From Rhizodiscina lignyota (lineage: Eukaryota; Ascomycota; Dothideomycetes; Aulographales; Rhizodiscinaceae): a stretch of 64,000 nucleotides of DNA. Positions 43,262-55,108 of the stretch are shown in pieces. Positions within the stretch are counted from its first letter, which is position 1. The number at the start of each line of letters is the position of its first letter. The position numbers and the translations under genes are program-made. Below the pieces are notes generated by a model. It was not told the DNA's origin. It saw nothing but the letters and a program-made list of their open reading frames with translations, and did not search any database. The stretch is from the NCBI GenBank assembly GCA_010015805.1, contig ML978135.1:248001-312000 (forward strand), in the 5' to 3' direction.

Positions 43262-44672
43262 GATAGACCAGGTAGACGTAGACATTTTGCTTTTGACCTG
43301 GGTCCGTTTATGTTCTGCCCCTAGCCGGCGGCTCTTGAATTTACACTGGGTCAGTCCCTCATCCCATGGGATGAATAAAATCACCGAGTACCATGTTTGG
43401 CTTGTTACAAAATTTTGATCCTCAGCAGTCATTAGGAACAGGTCAGCCTGATTATGCACATTTTCATGTGCTCTTTCGAGTCCCTCTCAACATCACGAAC
43501 TCAATTGAAAATTATGTCACCGATGTGTGCCAGAGCTTCAGGAATATCTCTGCTTACTGGGAAATTTCTACAACAACAGGCTCTTCAATGTCCAACAAGC
43601 AGAAACCCCGCAGATTACTCCTTGCCACCTTGGTTGCTGCTTGTTATAGCGGCAAACTTACAGCACGAACCTTTTTGGGAAGGCATGGAGTAGCTATAGA
43701 TCGCTGAGATCAGGATATTGTCTCAGCTAAGCGAAGGACGGCTCATGTAATCGTACACAAGCCGAACCATCTTTGAATGAAAGTGTTATTCTTTTTGATA
43801 GTTAATAACTATTAGAGACTCAAAGCAACCTTACCACTAAATTCTAATAGTATGGAATTCTTCAACAAGGTAGCGAGAACGGCCCCAAGATCTCTCCGAG
43901 GCACTGTTTATCCCACGGCTCAGTTCTGCGACCAACGATGAGGCGATATCATCGATTAAAAGGTATTCGGTCGCCCATTAGATGTGTTCATCTCTCTCTA
44001 ACTACTGTCTCTCAGACCGAACCCGTGGGCTGCACTCTTAACATATGTGCTAAACTTCCGAAGGACGACCATATTCTTCTCTGCGCTGTCAAGCAGTTGG
44101 ATGGCATTGTCGCTGTGACCCTGTGACTGACCTATCTGACACAAGACTTTGGATCGGAGCCGCTTCAAATACGTAGTGAGATGATTGAGACAGGATCATG
44201 GTCGAGGAAGAAGGCACTCGCAGCGGCAACAATAAACGTATTCGTGATGTCGTCGGCCAGTTCGAACGTGAAAGGAAACTATAATGATAGGGGTGACTAT
44301 GATACCCTCTAATGGTATCTACAGGGAGCCGGGGAATATCACAATGCCTTTGGTGACAGGGCATGGTTACTATGCCCTGCCAACTATCATTATGAAAGGT
44401 CTTGATTCTCGTGAGCGAGCGAGGCTTGCAGCAACATTACTCTTCTGTGACAACGAGAAACAAATTCTCCAAGTCAGGCTGGGCAAAGCTGCTCCTCGAT
44501 AATCTCAAATTAGATCATCGGCAATGAAGTACATTTCGAGTAAGTCTCTGTGTTTGTGGATCAGAAACATTTGCTCTTTCCAAGCTCAAAAGCAACCAAA
44601 AGACATGGAGCAAAAGCCCACTAACTAAATTAAAGTTCGCGCTAGTTTCAAATTACGATACTCGATCATCTC
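43262..44672. other. Long gene-free stretch
   Basis: 1.4 kb without a supportable gene; short open frames on both strands lack motifs and splice structure. Confidence 0.4.
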
Positions 44673-45740
44673 TCATTTCACTCGCAGCGCTTTCTTCAAT
44701 TTGTTGAGCCCTCCACTTTGCCGTGCCCAACGGTCAATCAACCACATTGGGAGAAGTAGGTGGATGAGGTAGATCTTGAATGCTCCGTACCCTCGTCGGA
44801 TATAACGGGTATATCGCCACCTCGATAAGAGTACAGCGATCGTGCTCCTCGTCACCGCGAATCGATCATGGCCTTTCGAGCCGGACAGGGAACCTGACAT
44901 CACCTTCTCGGCCTGCTCCCGAATGGGAAGGTACGCAGAAGTTGGAGGCAGTTGGACGTGTTGACCACCCTCCTTGTTCTCGAAGAATTTTGTTCTAATT
45001 GAGCTTGTAATGAGAGCAACGACCTGTAACCATAGCGTGAGTAACCTCGTCACGTAGACTAATAAAAAATTTAGGTACCTTGATGTCGAAAGGTGAGAGT
45101 TCGACTCGCATGTTGTCAGTCAAACTAGTCACTGCCGCTTTGGAGCTGTTGTATATGCTCATAAATGGCCGATTGAACCCTTGAATACCGGCAATGCTGG
45201 ATTGATTTACCACCGTTCCTACCTCTGGAGTCAGAAAGAAGTTAAAGAGCAATCTGCAAGTTTTTTACCTTTAGCGGCCCTTAGCAAGGGGAAAAATGCT
45301 TGAGTGACGGCGAGGACACCCCATACATTGACGTCGTATTGCTTCTTCGCCTTCTCGATGTCGGCGTCCATCAATGGCATGTAGTAGCCATAGCCCGCAT
45401 TGTCTGCCAGGAAAAGTCATATCGTCAATGGATGACTCTGCGGTCCGTTGAACCCTTGGAATTAAACCAACGTACTTATCAGAAAGTCCAATTTCCCATC
45501 TGTAATCTTCTCCACCTGCTGAACTGCCGCAGCAATTGATTCGGCGGACGTCACGTCCAACTCCACGTGCACCAAAGATGCCCCATATTTCTCATCGTCT
45601 CCGTGCAGATAGTCCAGCAGCTTGATATCGACGGCCGTCGCGATCACGTTTACTTTACGCTTGAGGAATGCGTCAACTTCGGCGTCTCCCATGCCACCGG
45701 CACTGACGCCGGTGACGAGAGCCCATTTCGTTCCTGCCAT
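44673..45740 (-). CDS. Short-chain dehydrogenase/reductase
   Basis: 298 residues in four exons (45476-45740, 45269-45403, 45079-45224, 44673-45023), joints in frame. Cofactor loop TGVSAGGMG (10-18), LDVTSAESI, structural NNAG (89-92), catalytic Ser142/143, Tyr158 and Lys162 (NQSSIAG, YNSSK). The C-terminal extension ends in a hydrophobic stretch YLIHLLLPMWLIDRW, suggesting attachment to membrane or lipid droplet as in 1-acyldihydroxyacetone-phosphate reductase-like members. A TATATA at 45783-45788 is 43-48 nt upstream. Substrate unknown. The glycine motif is TGxSxGG and not the usual TGxxxGIG, as often in this subgroup. Confidence 0.9.
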
Positions 45741-45960
45741 TGTAAAGTATAATCAGACATATTGATCCGCAAAACTCTAATGTATATATGAGCTGCGGTC
45801 GGTTACTACCCGCGGACAAGCCCCACATGCAAGATGCGGGGTGCGATTGGGGAGGACGCTTGAGAGTTTCCGGGCTATAGATTTAGTCACCGAGACTAAG
45901 CTTCCTTCTCAATATACCTAACACGACTAGTTTCTAAGCTTCCTAGCTTTTAAGCGTCTA
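45741..45960. promoter_or_regulatory. Upstream region of the SDR gene
   Basis: Carries the TATATA element at 45783-45788 used on the minus strand. Nothing else seen. Confidence 0.35.
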
Positions 45961-46149
45961 CAGTAACAGCGAGGTTGTTCTTCCACATAATCGAGAGCAT
46001 CTCTGAAAGCTCGATTAAACATATACCAGATAGTACTTATTTAAAACACTCAGTACCAGTGTATATAATTTATATTAACTTAGGAGGATATACATCCTCG
46101 CGATTCGATATATTGCAGCTACGACTCGACATTTTTGTCACCCACTTGG
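45961..46149 (+). repeat. Dispersed 190-bp repeat, copy 1
   Basis: It matches 55427-55611 in the same orientation along its whole length. Most differences are A/G or C/T changes. A perfect 8-bp inverted pair TAATCGAG (45988-45995) and CTCGATTA (46010-46017) is identical in both copies. Both begin with CAGTAACAGC. No coding frame is shared. Confidence 0.75.
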
Positions 46150-46932
46150 TAGGTAAGGATCCTCCTCTGCTAATCGTAAGGACCACCTAGAGGCTCCAGA
46201 CGAGTTCTTGAATCGTTTCCCTTCGATTCTTTACACATCCACTACCAAAAGCTGAATGTCATTATCGTCGTCGTTTTGAGCCATCTTGTATGAACTGTAT
46301 CTTTGCTCATGCCGAACAGAGCACCTGTGAGGCACAGTATGATATTGCAGAAGGAAGTGAAAGATCATAGAGGTCGACACAACACGCGACGATTGAGGCT
46401 CAAGTGGGGGTGTGTGCGCATCTCTTATTTCACCGGCGAAGAGCTTGGTCAAGGTTCAGTCTGATCTGCATCACACGAAACCAGATTGGTCATGTCTGTC
46501 CGCTCGCGCTCTATCCAGTATCAGATACGATAGACGAATTGAGGAGTGGCAGGCAGGGGGCATGCCACGCGTCCGGCTCAAACCAGCCATTGGACTGCAG
46601 GACTCACGAAGCGACCTGCCGAACTCGTGCTGAAAAATCATAACACCATCTAGCAGCTGAGTGCTCGATGGCTTGCATCAATGGCTTGCATGAATGAGGG
46701 GGTTGTGCCAATGAGTCCAACTCGCGACCAGCCTTCTCGTGCCCATCAGCCAGGCTCGCGATGGCGACAGATGATGCATGATTGGCGGCAGTTGGGGCGT
46801 TCCAGAGGCTCTATGGATGCTCTTCTATAACTACTTCCTGCCTGCAGCCTTGTCAGGTATTTACTCCGTAGTCCCCGGCGCACTCTCCCCTTACCTTTCA
46901 GCTTCGCCGCATGGCATTGTCCGTCCGTGGCA
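46150..46932. other. Upstream region of the HET gene
   Basis: No supported gene between the repeat and the HET protein start. Confidence 0.4.
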
Positions 46933-49900
46933 ATGGAAAACAACTTACATTTTTCCAATGAGGCTCTACAGGAGCTCCTCCTGAAGCTCTCACATGATAC
47001 AGTAAATGGACAGGGATTGGCATCTCAATCTTTCAACTCGCGTATCGGTCTCCGCCCCGAGAGCGAAAAGCATGATCTCGGACCGTTTAGTTACGATGAC
47101 ATCCCGCGGGACGGCCAATGGATACGAGTCCTGAAAATCTTACCGAGTTCCCGGAACAATCCTCAAGTTGAATGCGAGATCATTGAAACACAATTGGATT
47201 CACCGACCCGGGAGTACCAACGATATGAAGCCTTATCTTGGTGTTGGGGTCAGGGACCTGAAACAGGCCATGTTGGCATCAGAAAGAATGGAAAGCTTTA
47301 TGCAAAGCCCGCTAAGCTGGACCTCGTCAGAGCGCTCCTTGTGCTTCGGAACACCAAAAAGGACCGCTACCTTTGGGTTGATCAAATTTGTATCAACCAG
47401 GCAAACACAGCCGAAAAGAATCATCAAGTTGAGATGATGGCCGAAATCTATGGAAAAGCAGCTCGTGTGTGCGTCTGGTTGGGCGAGCGAGATAACACCA
47501 GCCACCTGGCGCTAACCTTCATCCGCGATGAGGTGCTGAAGCTGCAGCAATTCGATGACCTCTGCGAACGGGAAGGGAATTCGCATAAGTGGAAAGCCCT
47601 TCTCGATCTAATGCAACGCCCCTGGTTCCACCGCAGATGGGTTGTTCAAGAGATATCTCTCGCTCAAAGTGCACTTATGTACTGCGGCCCAGATCGAATA
47701 TCGTGGAAGAAGTTTTCAATCGCCGTGGAGCTCTTTGTAGAGGTTGAAACAGCTACACATCGACTTTCGGAAGTAATGAAGAGGGATCGCAAGTTTCACC
47801 ACATACCCGGCTGGTTCGAACACGTTTCTCAACTCGGAGCAAGTCTTTTAGTAGATGCCACTGGAAGGCTCTTCCGTGATCATAAATCACAATACTTAAG
47901 CTCACAAACTATTCCGACTCATCGCGCCAAGCGCGTATATGACTCTGATAAGGAAGATTTGACCGAGTCCGATCATGAGTATTCTGAGGACGAATTGGTC
48001 GATCCTTATATGACCGGTTTGGACACCCAGAATTCAGATATGGATGAAGAGGTACAATCAACTCGAGCGAACCAAGAGGTTGATTTCTACGATCCTGTTG
48101 TTGAGGGTACCGTAACTGTGAAAGGCCAACCACTGCTAAGTTTGGAATATCTCGTTTCCAGCTTATCGATCTTTGATGTAACCAAGGCCCACGATACGAT
48201 TTATGCGCTCCTTGCGATTGCAAGAGATACGACTCCGCGAGCAACAACGAGTATGGATTGGGAAGATCACACTCAAGCTGCATTGGAGAGGTTTACGCAA
48301 AAGAAACGCTATAAAGTTGACTACAGCCAAGAATATGTCGACATTTGTCAATATTTCATTCAATTCTGCATTGATCGATCTCTTCAAAAGGATCCTAGCC
48401 GTGCTCTCGATGTTATCCTCAGACCTTGGGCCGTCGAAGAGTCTAAAGTGCGGGAGAACTGGTTAGAAGAGCGACGAAAGGAAGAAGAGGAGAGAAAGAG
48501 GAAGAAGAGGTTAGAGGCTAAGATTCAAATCAACAAGAATAGGTCGCTATATACTGCGCCTAATCCCAAGCCCTGGGAAGACGAGAACCCGAATCTCTCC
48601 AGGCATGCTCACATCGAAATACGGCGGAAAGAGTACGTTCCTCTGCCATCATGGGTACCACAGCTCTCCCGCGCGCCGTTTGCAATGTCACAAGCGGCAG
48701 GTGTATCTGGAGAGAAGGTTGGACGGGCAAATGCGGACCCGCTGGTGGGATTGCCGAATCAGTTCCAGAGAAGTTACGCTGCTGCTGAGACCAAGAAACT
48801 GGACACGAAAGCATTCAAGTTCCGAAAGCGGATGGGTGAGAAGCTGAACTACTTCAGCATGTTCGTCAAAGGGTTCGTCTTGGACGAAATCAGCGAAGTA
48901 AAGGATGCATCGCAATCAGGTAGCATTCCGTCGGAGTGGGCCGATTTCGCACATTGGTATGGAGCAAAAGGCGATCCCCCTGATGCCTTCTGGAGGACGC
49001 TTGTTGGAGATAGAGGGCGGGACGGCAAGAATCCTCCTGTTTACTATTCACGAGCTTGTAGAGAATCGTTCGAGAAAGGTGGTTATCTGTCTGGATCTGT
49101 CAGCACGTCGGATCTAATTCGGAACGAGAGAGTCTCCGTGATTGCCCAATTTTGTTGGAGAGTCCAGGCGGTGATCTGGAAAAGAGCACTGGCTAAAACC
49201 AAGTCGAATCGACTGGCATTGGTCAGTCCAGGTGTTCAGCCAGGTGATTTGGTTTGCGTTTTATACGGTTGTAGTGTTCCAGTCATATTGCACAAAAGTC
49301 AACGGAAAGATGACAAGGTGGTGGATCGAGAGGTGCAACTGGAAAAGGAGTACCTGCAGCAACGAATGGTTCAATGCGCTCGCAACTGGTTCAAGCGCAC
49401 TGAATACTACCGGAAGAAGAGAGAACAGGGGAAGTGGAAGTATCAGGTATGGGATATGAGAAAGCGTCTGGAATTTAATACAGAGAGGAAGTCGGAGACT
49501 TGGCAAGAGCACTGGAAAATTAATAGGCTGAACTACAAGACTCGGGGTGATTTAGCTGGGCGAGAACACTTCTTTCCGGAATCAAGAGACCAGCCTCCCC
49601 CGGAAGTGAGTGCCTTCATTTTAGCTTCGAGGAAACGTCTCGTGGTAGAAGCACAGCGCCTACTCCGAGCTTCAAGGGGTCGACTACTTACCGAAGTGGA
49701 ACGCTACATGCGGCTTTCTCGGGCTGAAGTGGAGACATTGATTGACGCACTGCGGAACAAATGGTTACCAGAGGAGAAAGCGCGTGACAAGACTATCCCT
49801 GAAGTTAATGGGGAATCACAGACTAAGATTCCGAAGAGCAATGACGTTGCTGACGAACCTGCGACTCCGAAAGCTAATGACGATGCTGAAAAGGTCGTAG

Positions 49901-50649
49901 AAATGAGTGATGAGAAGTACAATGAAATTGTGAGTTATATGCACCGGCGAATATGGTATGAGCGTTTTGTACGATTGTGCGAATTTGAGGAATGGAAAGA
50001 ATGGACGAGAAAAGGAGGCAAGAAACTCCAGCTCGATAGCGCCATACATCAGCACCTGCAAGAAATTCCCTGGGCTACCGCTTCTTCGGCAAACATCACA
50101 CAAGGAACGACTACTCCACTGGAGACGTACAATGTGAATTCGGGGAAACCCAATGGCGTAGCCGCTCCTGTAAAGGAATCCGAACGCAAAAAGCAGGACG
50201 AGTGGACAACGCCTGGTATCGACTGGGCAAAGTTTGAGCTGCAACTGCGATATGCAAGGAAATGGAGAAATGTTGTAAAGCATAATCGAGATGCTATGAG
50301 GAAACAAATTGAGAAAGAGCTGCTCCAGCAGTCCGCGCGGTTACGTCACGAAAGGGGATGGATAGATCGACCAAAAGATGTAAAAGAATGTATTGTGCCA
50401 GAGACGGAACTTATCAGGGACGAGGAAACTGGCAAGGAGAGGGAGAAGCTCACAAAGGATGGGGCAGAGAAGGTCGAGCTAGAATGGACTAAAGGGATTA
50501 AGGAGTCTCTTGGGAACAGTGGATATTACTATTACAAGCTGCTTGGGGATTGTTATTTGCACCAAATGATGGACGGGGAAGCTATGGCAAGACAGAATGG
50601 CCAACCTAATGGCGCGTGGATTCCTTCTGAAGTCTTTGAGATAAGATAG
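46933..50649 (+). CDS. Large HET-domain protein
   Basis: Intronless, 1238 residues from the ATG at 46933 (MENNLHFSNEALQELL). The HET domain occupies about 95-245: YEALSWCWGQG, LWVDQICINQ (147-156), MMAEIYGKAARVCVWLGE, and RPWFHRRWVVQEI. The tail GDCYLHQMMDGEAM near the C-terminus is the other conserved end. Between them lies an unusually long and highly charged middle, with an acidic run (DSDKEDLTESDHEYSEDE) and basic helices (ERRKEEEERKRKKRLE), probably coiled coil. HET proteins trigger cell death after fusion of unlike strains; whether this one acts so is unknown. Three decayed relatives lie in the first 16 kb. Confidence 0.92.
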   Translation: MENNLHFSNEALQELLLKLSHDTVNGQGLASQSFNSRIGLRPESEKHDLGPFSYDDIPRDGQWIRVLKILPSSRNNPQVECEIIETQLDSPTREYQRYEALSWCWGQGPETGHVGIRKNGKLYAKPAKLDLVRALLVLRNTKKDRYLWVDQICINQANTAEKNHQVEMMAEIYGKAARVCVWLGERDNTSHLALTFIRDEVLKLQQFDDLCEREGNSHKWKALLDLMQRPWFHRRWVVQEISLAQSALMYCGPDRISWKKFSIAVELFVEVETATHRLSEVMKRDRKFHHIPGWFEHVSQLGASLLVDATGRLFRDHKSQYLSSQTIPTHRAKRVYDSDKEDLTESDHEYSEDELVDPYMTGLDTQNSDMDEEVQSTRANQEVDFYDPVVEGTVTVKGQPLLSLEYLVSSLSIFDVTKAHDTIYALLAIARDTTPRATTSMDWEDHTQAALERFTQKKRYKVDYSQEYVDICQYFIQFCIDRSLQKDPSRALDVILRPWAVEESKVRENWLEERRKEEEERKRKKRLEAKIQINKNRSLYTAPNPKPWEDENPNLSRHAHIEIRRKEYVPLPSWVPQLSRAPFAMSQAAGVSGEKVGRANADPLVGLPNQFQRSYAAAETKKLDTKAFKFRKRMGEKLNYFSMFVKGFVLDEISEVKDASQSGSIPSEWADFAHWYGAKGDPPDAFWRTLVGDRGRDGKNPPVYYSRACRESFEKGGYLSGSVSTSDLIRNERVSVIAQFCWRVQAVIWKRALAKTKSNRLALVSPGVQPGDLVCVLYGCSVPVILHKSQRKDDKVVDREVQLEKEYLQQRMVQCARNWFKRTEYYRKKREQGKWKYQVWDMRKRLEFNTERKSETWQEHWKINRLNYKTRGDLAGREHFFPESRDQPPPEVSAFILASRKRLVVEAQRLLRASRGRLLTEVERYMRLSRAEVETLIDALRNKWLPEEKARDKTIPEVNGESQTKIPKSNDVADEPATPKANDDAEKVVEMSDEKYNEIVSYMHRRIWYERFVRLCEFEEWKEWTRKGGKKLQLDSAIHQHLQEIPWATASSANITQGTTTPLETYNVNSGKPNGVAAPVKESERKKQDEWTTPGIDWAKFELQLRYARKWRNVVKHNRDAMRKQIEKELLQQSARLRHERGWIDRPKDVKECIVPETELIRDEETGKEREKLTKDGAEKVELEWTKGIKESLGNSGYYYYKLLGDCYLHQMMDGEAMARQNGQPNGAWIPSEVFEIR

Positions 50650-51549
50650 AGCAGCTTATAACAGGCATCTTATATAACATGCCGCCAATGTGCTGCACTC
50701 ATCGAAGGCGGGGCGAACGTGTCGCTGGCAAGTGTTCGCGTTGCCGTGTACGGGGATTAGTATACAAACTCGCGTGTAAACATATGAAAGCTACCAAGTT
50801 AGCACGAGCGTGTTGAATAGATTCCGGAAGGAACTAAGTCAAAGCTTAACACATAGTAGACTTTTACAGCGTGTATATCGTAGTAGAACCGGGATATATC
50901 TCCGTGAGTACTCCGCAATCTATCCATAGACTCCATATACAATCAAACGAAAGCTTGATATATGAGTGGATAAGTAGGATTAATACTAAAATACTTGGTG
51001 AATATAGACTGACGAGGAGCCAGCGAGGCGAACATGATGTATCTTCTACTGTACTACACCTTGTGTATCATTGAACTTTAAGCTAGAGTACTTGGAAGTA
51101 TCTCCTCCGATGTCGCATTTAGCCAGAATCCTTCAGAGATCTTTCCAAGAAATAACTTAGCATACTTGCCCGCAATTGAAGAATAGCGCTCAGATTTGGT
51201 AAAATGTATTACTCGCGGCCAGTTTAAGCGTGCGGAGGATGATTACCACGAGAGCCGTGGTTGACTTGGTACAAGTTTAGCCTGTGCGCGGGTTGACGAT
51301 CACCGACAGCACCGCACTTCTCCTCCATTTACATCACTCACGGCCCTGAAAATCTTCCCCCGCCCTCGCAGCGTTACATGAAATGGAGCCTTTACGAAGC
51401 TTTCAAGGGCATTCTTGCCTTATTGAGCTCTTTAGAAGTATCCACTGTACCTGCAGAGCAACGTTGCTGATCCACGACGTGGTTATATACAATGGCCGAC
51501 GAGACTTGTATCTGCAGCAGATTGGTGACTTACCTCTCCCGTTGGCACC
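50650..51549. promoter_or_regulatory. AT-rich intergenic region and GH3 promoter
   Basis: The stretch 50760-51120 is notably AT-rich with no gene and may be an old decayed element. A TATA-like TTATATAC at 51483-51490 is 60 nt before the GH3 start. Confidence 0.4.
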
Positions 51550-54450
51550 ATGGCTTTGAGATGGCCTTTCCTGGTGGCTCTTACTTGTTTCACGATCTTT
51601 ACGACTGTCATTGATGCTTGGGTCTTTCCAGCTGCTTCTCCAAAGTACCCAACAACGAAACTCCAAAATCAACGTCATGGCTCCTCTGCGAATGACAGAC
51701 ACCTTGATCAGCTCGTTGCTAGCATGTCAATTCCGGAGCTTGTCCTTCAGGTACATCTCATGTTCGCAGATGCAATCCTTGGGCCATATTCGGACTTTGG
51801 TCTATACAACTTCACAATGCAGTACAGCCCGGGTGCGGCTATTGGTGTCATGCATGATTGGTATCCCATCAATAAGTCTCACTTTAACGACATGCAACGG
51901 TTCCAACTGGACCATGCCCGCTTGAAGGTTCCGATGATGCACTATGGAGAATGCTTGCACGGCGTCGGTTCCTTCAAGCAATCGATATTCCCCCAGAACA
52001 TTGGTATGTCGGCATCGTTTGATACCGACATCGTTCACAGAGTCGGACGCGCCATAGGTACGGAAGCAAGATCTGTCGGAATTCACGCTTGTCTTTCTCC
52101 AGTGCTCGATCTGGGAAAGGATCCACGATGGGGCCGGGTGCAAGAGGCATGGGGCGAAGACTTTGTCTTGACAACGCACATGGGTGTCGCTTATGCCTCT
52201 GGACTTTCCAAAAATGGCTCATGGTCGGATACCGATGCGGTTGCACCAGTAATGAAGCATTTTGCTGCCCATGGAAGCCCTCAAGGTGGCGAGAATGCTG
52301 CCCCTTTCATGGGTCACGGTAATCGCCAGGTTCTAGAAGAGATGTTAATTCCTTTCCGGGCTGTCGTGGAGCTTGGAGGTGCAAGAGGTGTCATGATGGG
52401 TTACAATGAAGTTGACGATGTGCCAAATTCAGTCAACCCCATGATGTATGACGCACTGGAGCAGTGGGGCTTTGATGGATTCGTCACGGCAGACGATACG
52501 GGTATGCGTCAACTTCAGACAGGTCACATGGTTGCCAACTCTCCAGCCGATGCCATTCGACAGTGGTGGCAGGCCGGTGGCATGGTTCAGTACTATGATT
52601 ATCCCCTGCAAACATACGTAGAGGTAAGGAAGCGAATTTCTGTGGATTATATTGCTTAAGCTGACTTCAAATAGTCTGCGACTGGGCTGATCGGGAATGG
52701 CTCACTATCAAAAGCCACATTACAATCTCACGTGCGAAGAATACTCGGTGTGAAGCAAGACCTTGGCTTGTTCCAGAATCCATACATTCCAGAAGACATC
52801 GACCCGATAGCCATAACCAGATCGAACATACCGCTAACGTTAGAGGCGGCACACAAGAGTATTGTGCTGCTTGAGAACCGAAACTCGACCCTGCCCTTGA
52901 AGCCGCAAAACTTGAAGCGAGTTGCATTGATTGGACCTTTCTCTGACATTTTCAATTTCGGAGACTATAGTGGTCAATTCGGAACGTATCCGATCTACAA
53001 CGCAACGACAATTAGGCAGGCAATGAGTGCATATGTGAAAACGAATGCGTCTTCCTTGGAGCTCGTGTCCAGCTGGGGATCGAATTCGTACGACTATAAC
53101 GGCCAATATGCGATTCCTCCTTATCTTCTCTCGGCAAACGGGACAACTGGCGGCCTTCTCGCGACGTATTATGCAGACACCAACTTCAGTATCCCTCTTG
53201 TCCGAAAGATCGAGACTCCTGCTCGCGACTGGGGTATTTATCCTCCACCTGGGCTCCCGAGTAACAATTTCAGTGTCACTTGGGAAGGGTCACTTACAGT
53301 CCCTGTTGACGCAGACGTTGATGGATGGATCGGTGTGGCTGTATCTTCCAATACTACTGCCAAACTCTATGTCGACGGAAAGCTCGTTTCAACTTCACCA
53401 CTGACCGCTGCTGGTAACTTGCTCGGCAACATTCCCGGGCTCACGTTCGTTAATAATAACGGAACTCAACCTCCCGTTGGGAGCGCGGCATTCAAATTTA
53501 CGAAAGGGGCCACACATCGGATCAGAATTGAATATCAAGCATACAATACGTACCAAAAGATCGAGAATCAGAGCTCGCTCAATGCCGAGATTGTGTTCTT
53601 CTGGAATCTGGTTGACTCAAAGGACCCTATTCAGCAAGCGGTCGATCTTGCTAAAACCGCTGATGTCGTTGTGCTTGCGGTCGGTGCAGGCTGGAACAGT
53701 GACGGAGAAGGAGGTGATAAGGCTGATCTCAAACTCGGGAGCAACCAGACTGCCCTTGCAGACGCAATCTTCGCTATTGGCAAACCTGTCGTCATGGTTC
53801 TGGAAGGTGGCAGGCCGTTTGCCCTACCGGAATATTACGAACAAGCTGCAGCGGTTATATCTGCATTCTTCCCTGGCCAGCAAGGTGGGCAGGCAATATC
53901 CGACGTTCTATTTGGTCAATTTAATCCAGGCGGTCGTATCCCACTCTCGGTCCCGGTCGATGCGGGTCAGCTCCCAGTGTTTTACAATTATAAGAATACG
54001 GCGAAGCCAAACGACTATGTCGATCTCAGCCAATGGCCACAGTACTCGTTCGGCTACGGCATCTCGTACACGACATTTGAAGTAAGCAACTTCAAGGCAT
54101 CTTCGACTAGTGGCAGCAGCAAATTCAAGGCCGGCGACACAATCACTTTCTCCGTGGATGTGAACAATAACGGCACGATGGCGGGTAGTTACGTTGCGCA
54201 AGTATATCTCCTGCAAAGGGTCTCTTCGATCACTCGCCCGGTCAAGCAGCTCGCCGCATTTACTAGAGTCTATCTCGACGCTGGGAGGTCAGCGACTGCA
54301 ACGATGGACTTGGAGGTAAATCGCTTCCTACCGATCCTGAACAGGCAGTATGAATGGGAGCTGGAGACTGGAGACTACACGTTCGCGTTGCTTGAGAATT
54401 CCGCCCACGATGTGAGCACCACTACGAATGTTACGTTAACAAGCGTCTGA
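51550..54450 (+). CDS. Secreted GH3 glycoside hydrolase with PA14 insert
   Basis: 949 residues in two exons (51550-52623, 52675-54450). Signal peptide at about 1-23. The N-terminal barrel shows DLGKDPRWGRVQEAWGED, MKHFAAHG, and the nucleophile segment FDGFVTADD (candidate Asp315; most GH3 enzymes have SDW here). A PA14-like carbohydrate-binding insert spans about 518-667 (GGLLATYYADTNFS to EIVFFWNLVD). Then come the C-terminal GH3 domain (VVVLAVGAGWNSDGEGGDK, FFPGQQGGQAI, NPGGRIPLS, FGYGISYTTFEVS) and a fibronectin type III-like end. Predicted extracellular beta-glucosidase or xylosidase-type activity on plant or fungal glycans; exact substrate not shown. Confidence 0.93.
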
Positions 54451-54511
54451 GTAGCGTTCCGCGATGTACAGCTCTAGAAATATACGGTAGCGTTCGAGAT
54501 TCATGAGAGGT

Positions 54512-55108
54512 CTATTTGATATCCTTGACTCCAATCACTGTGGCGAATGCATCACCCAACTCTCTCAGGCTCATTTCCACAACCTCTTTCGCCGTTGCTC
54601 CGGGAATGTTCCTGTCACCAATGGCTTCCTTTGCCAGCAATACGTCGTAGCCCCTCTCTGCTGCCTGCCTTGCTGTAGTCGACACGCAGACGTGCGCCAT
54701 ATACCCGGTCAATACCACCTTCTTTCCCGCATCTCCCCTCTTCTTTAATATCTCGTCCAGCTGAGTTCCGGAGAAACTACCCGGGTGCTGTTTCACTACC
54801 ACGGCTTCGCTACCCTTGGGTGTGAGCTCGTCAAATTCCTTTGCCAGCGGCGTGTCCGGCGTAAAGACTGGTGCTCCCGAGGGTACTTGATGAACGATGT
54901 GAACAACGTTTCCGCTGGTGGGATCAGCAGCGCGATATGTGTCGAGGAGTGAGGATATTGCGGCCCGAGTAGAGTCGACATTTTCGGTTTTCAGCTGTCC
55001 GTCTGCGTACTCGTTTTGCGCGTCAATGATCAGTAGGGTCGAATCACTGGGTGATGCTGTAGACGGAGGGACCCCGACCAGTTCACGAAATGATTTTGCG
55101 TCCGACAT
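54512..55108 (-). CDS. Isochorismatase-family cysteine hydrolase
   Basis: Intronless, 198 residues. The catalytic triad of the family is visible: Asp29 ([10 protein letters not shown]), Lys106 ([11 protein letters not shown]) and Cys141 ([15 protein letters not shown]). No signal peptide, so cytosolic. Members hydrolyse isochorismate, nicotinamide or other amides; secreted relatives in plant pathogens lower host salicylate, but this one lacks a secretion signal. Convergent with the GH3 gene, with only about 60 bp between their ends. Confidence 0.92.
   Translation of the reverse strand: MSDAKSFRELVGVPPSTASPSDSTLLIIDAQNEYADGQLKTENVDSTRAAISSLLDTYRAADPTSGNVVHIVHQVPSGAPVFTPDTPLAKEFDELTPKGSEAVVVKQHPGSFSGTQLDEILKKRGDAGKKVVLTGYMAHVCVSTTARQAAERGYDVLLAKEAIGDRNIPGATAKEVVEMSLRELGDAFATVIGVKDIK

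Noticed and set aside
50871-51074. 67-residue open frame in AT-rich DNA
   Set aside because: Low-complexity translation of an AT-rich region with no signal peptide or domain.
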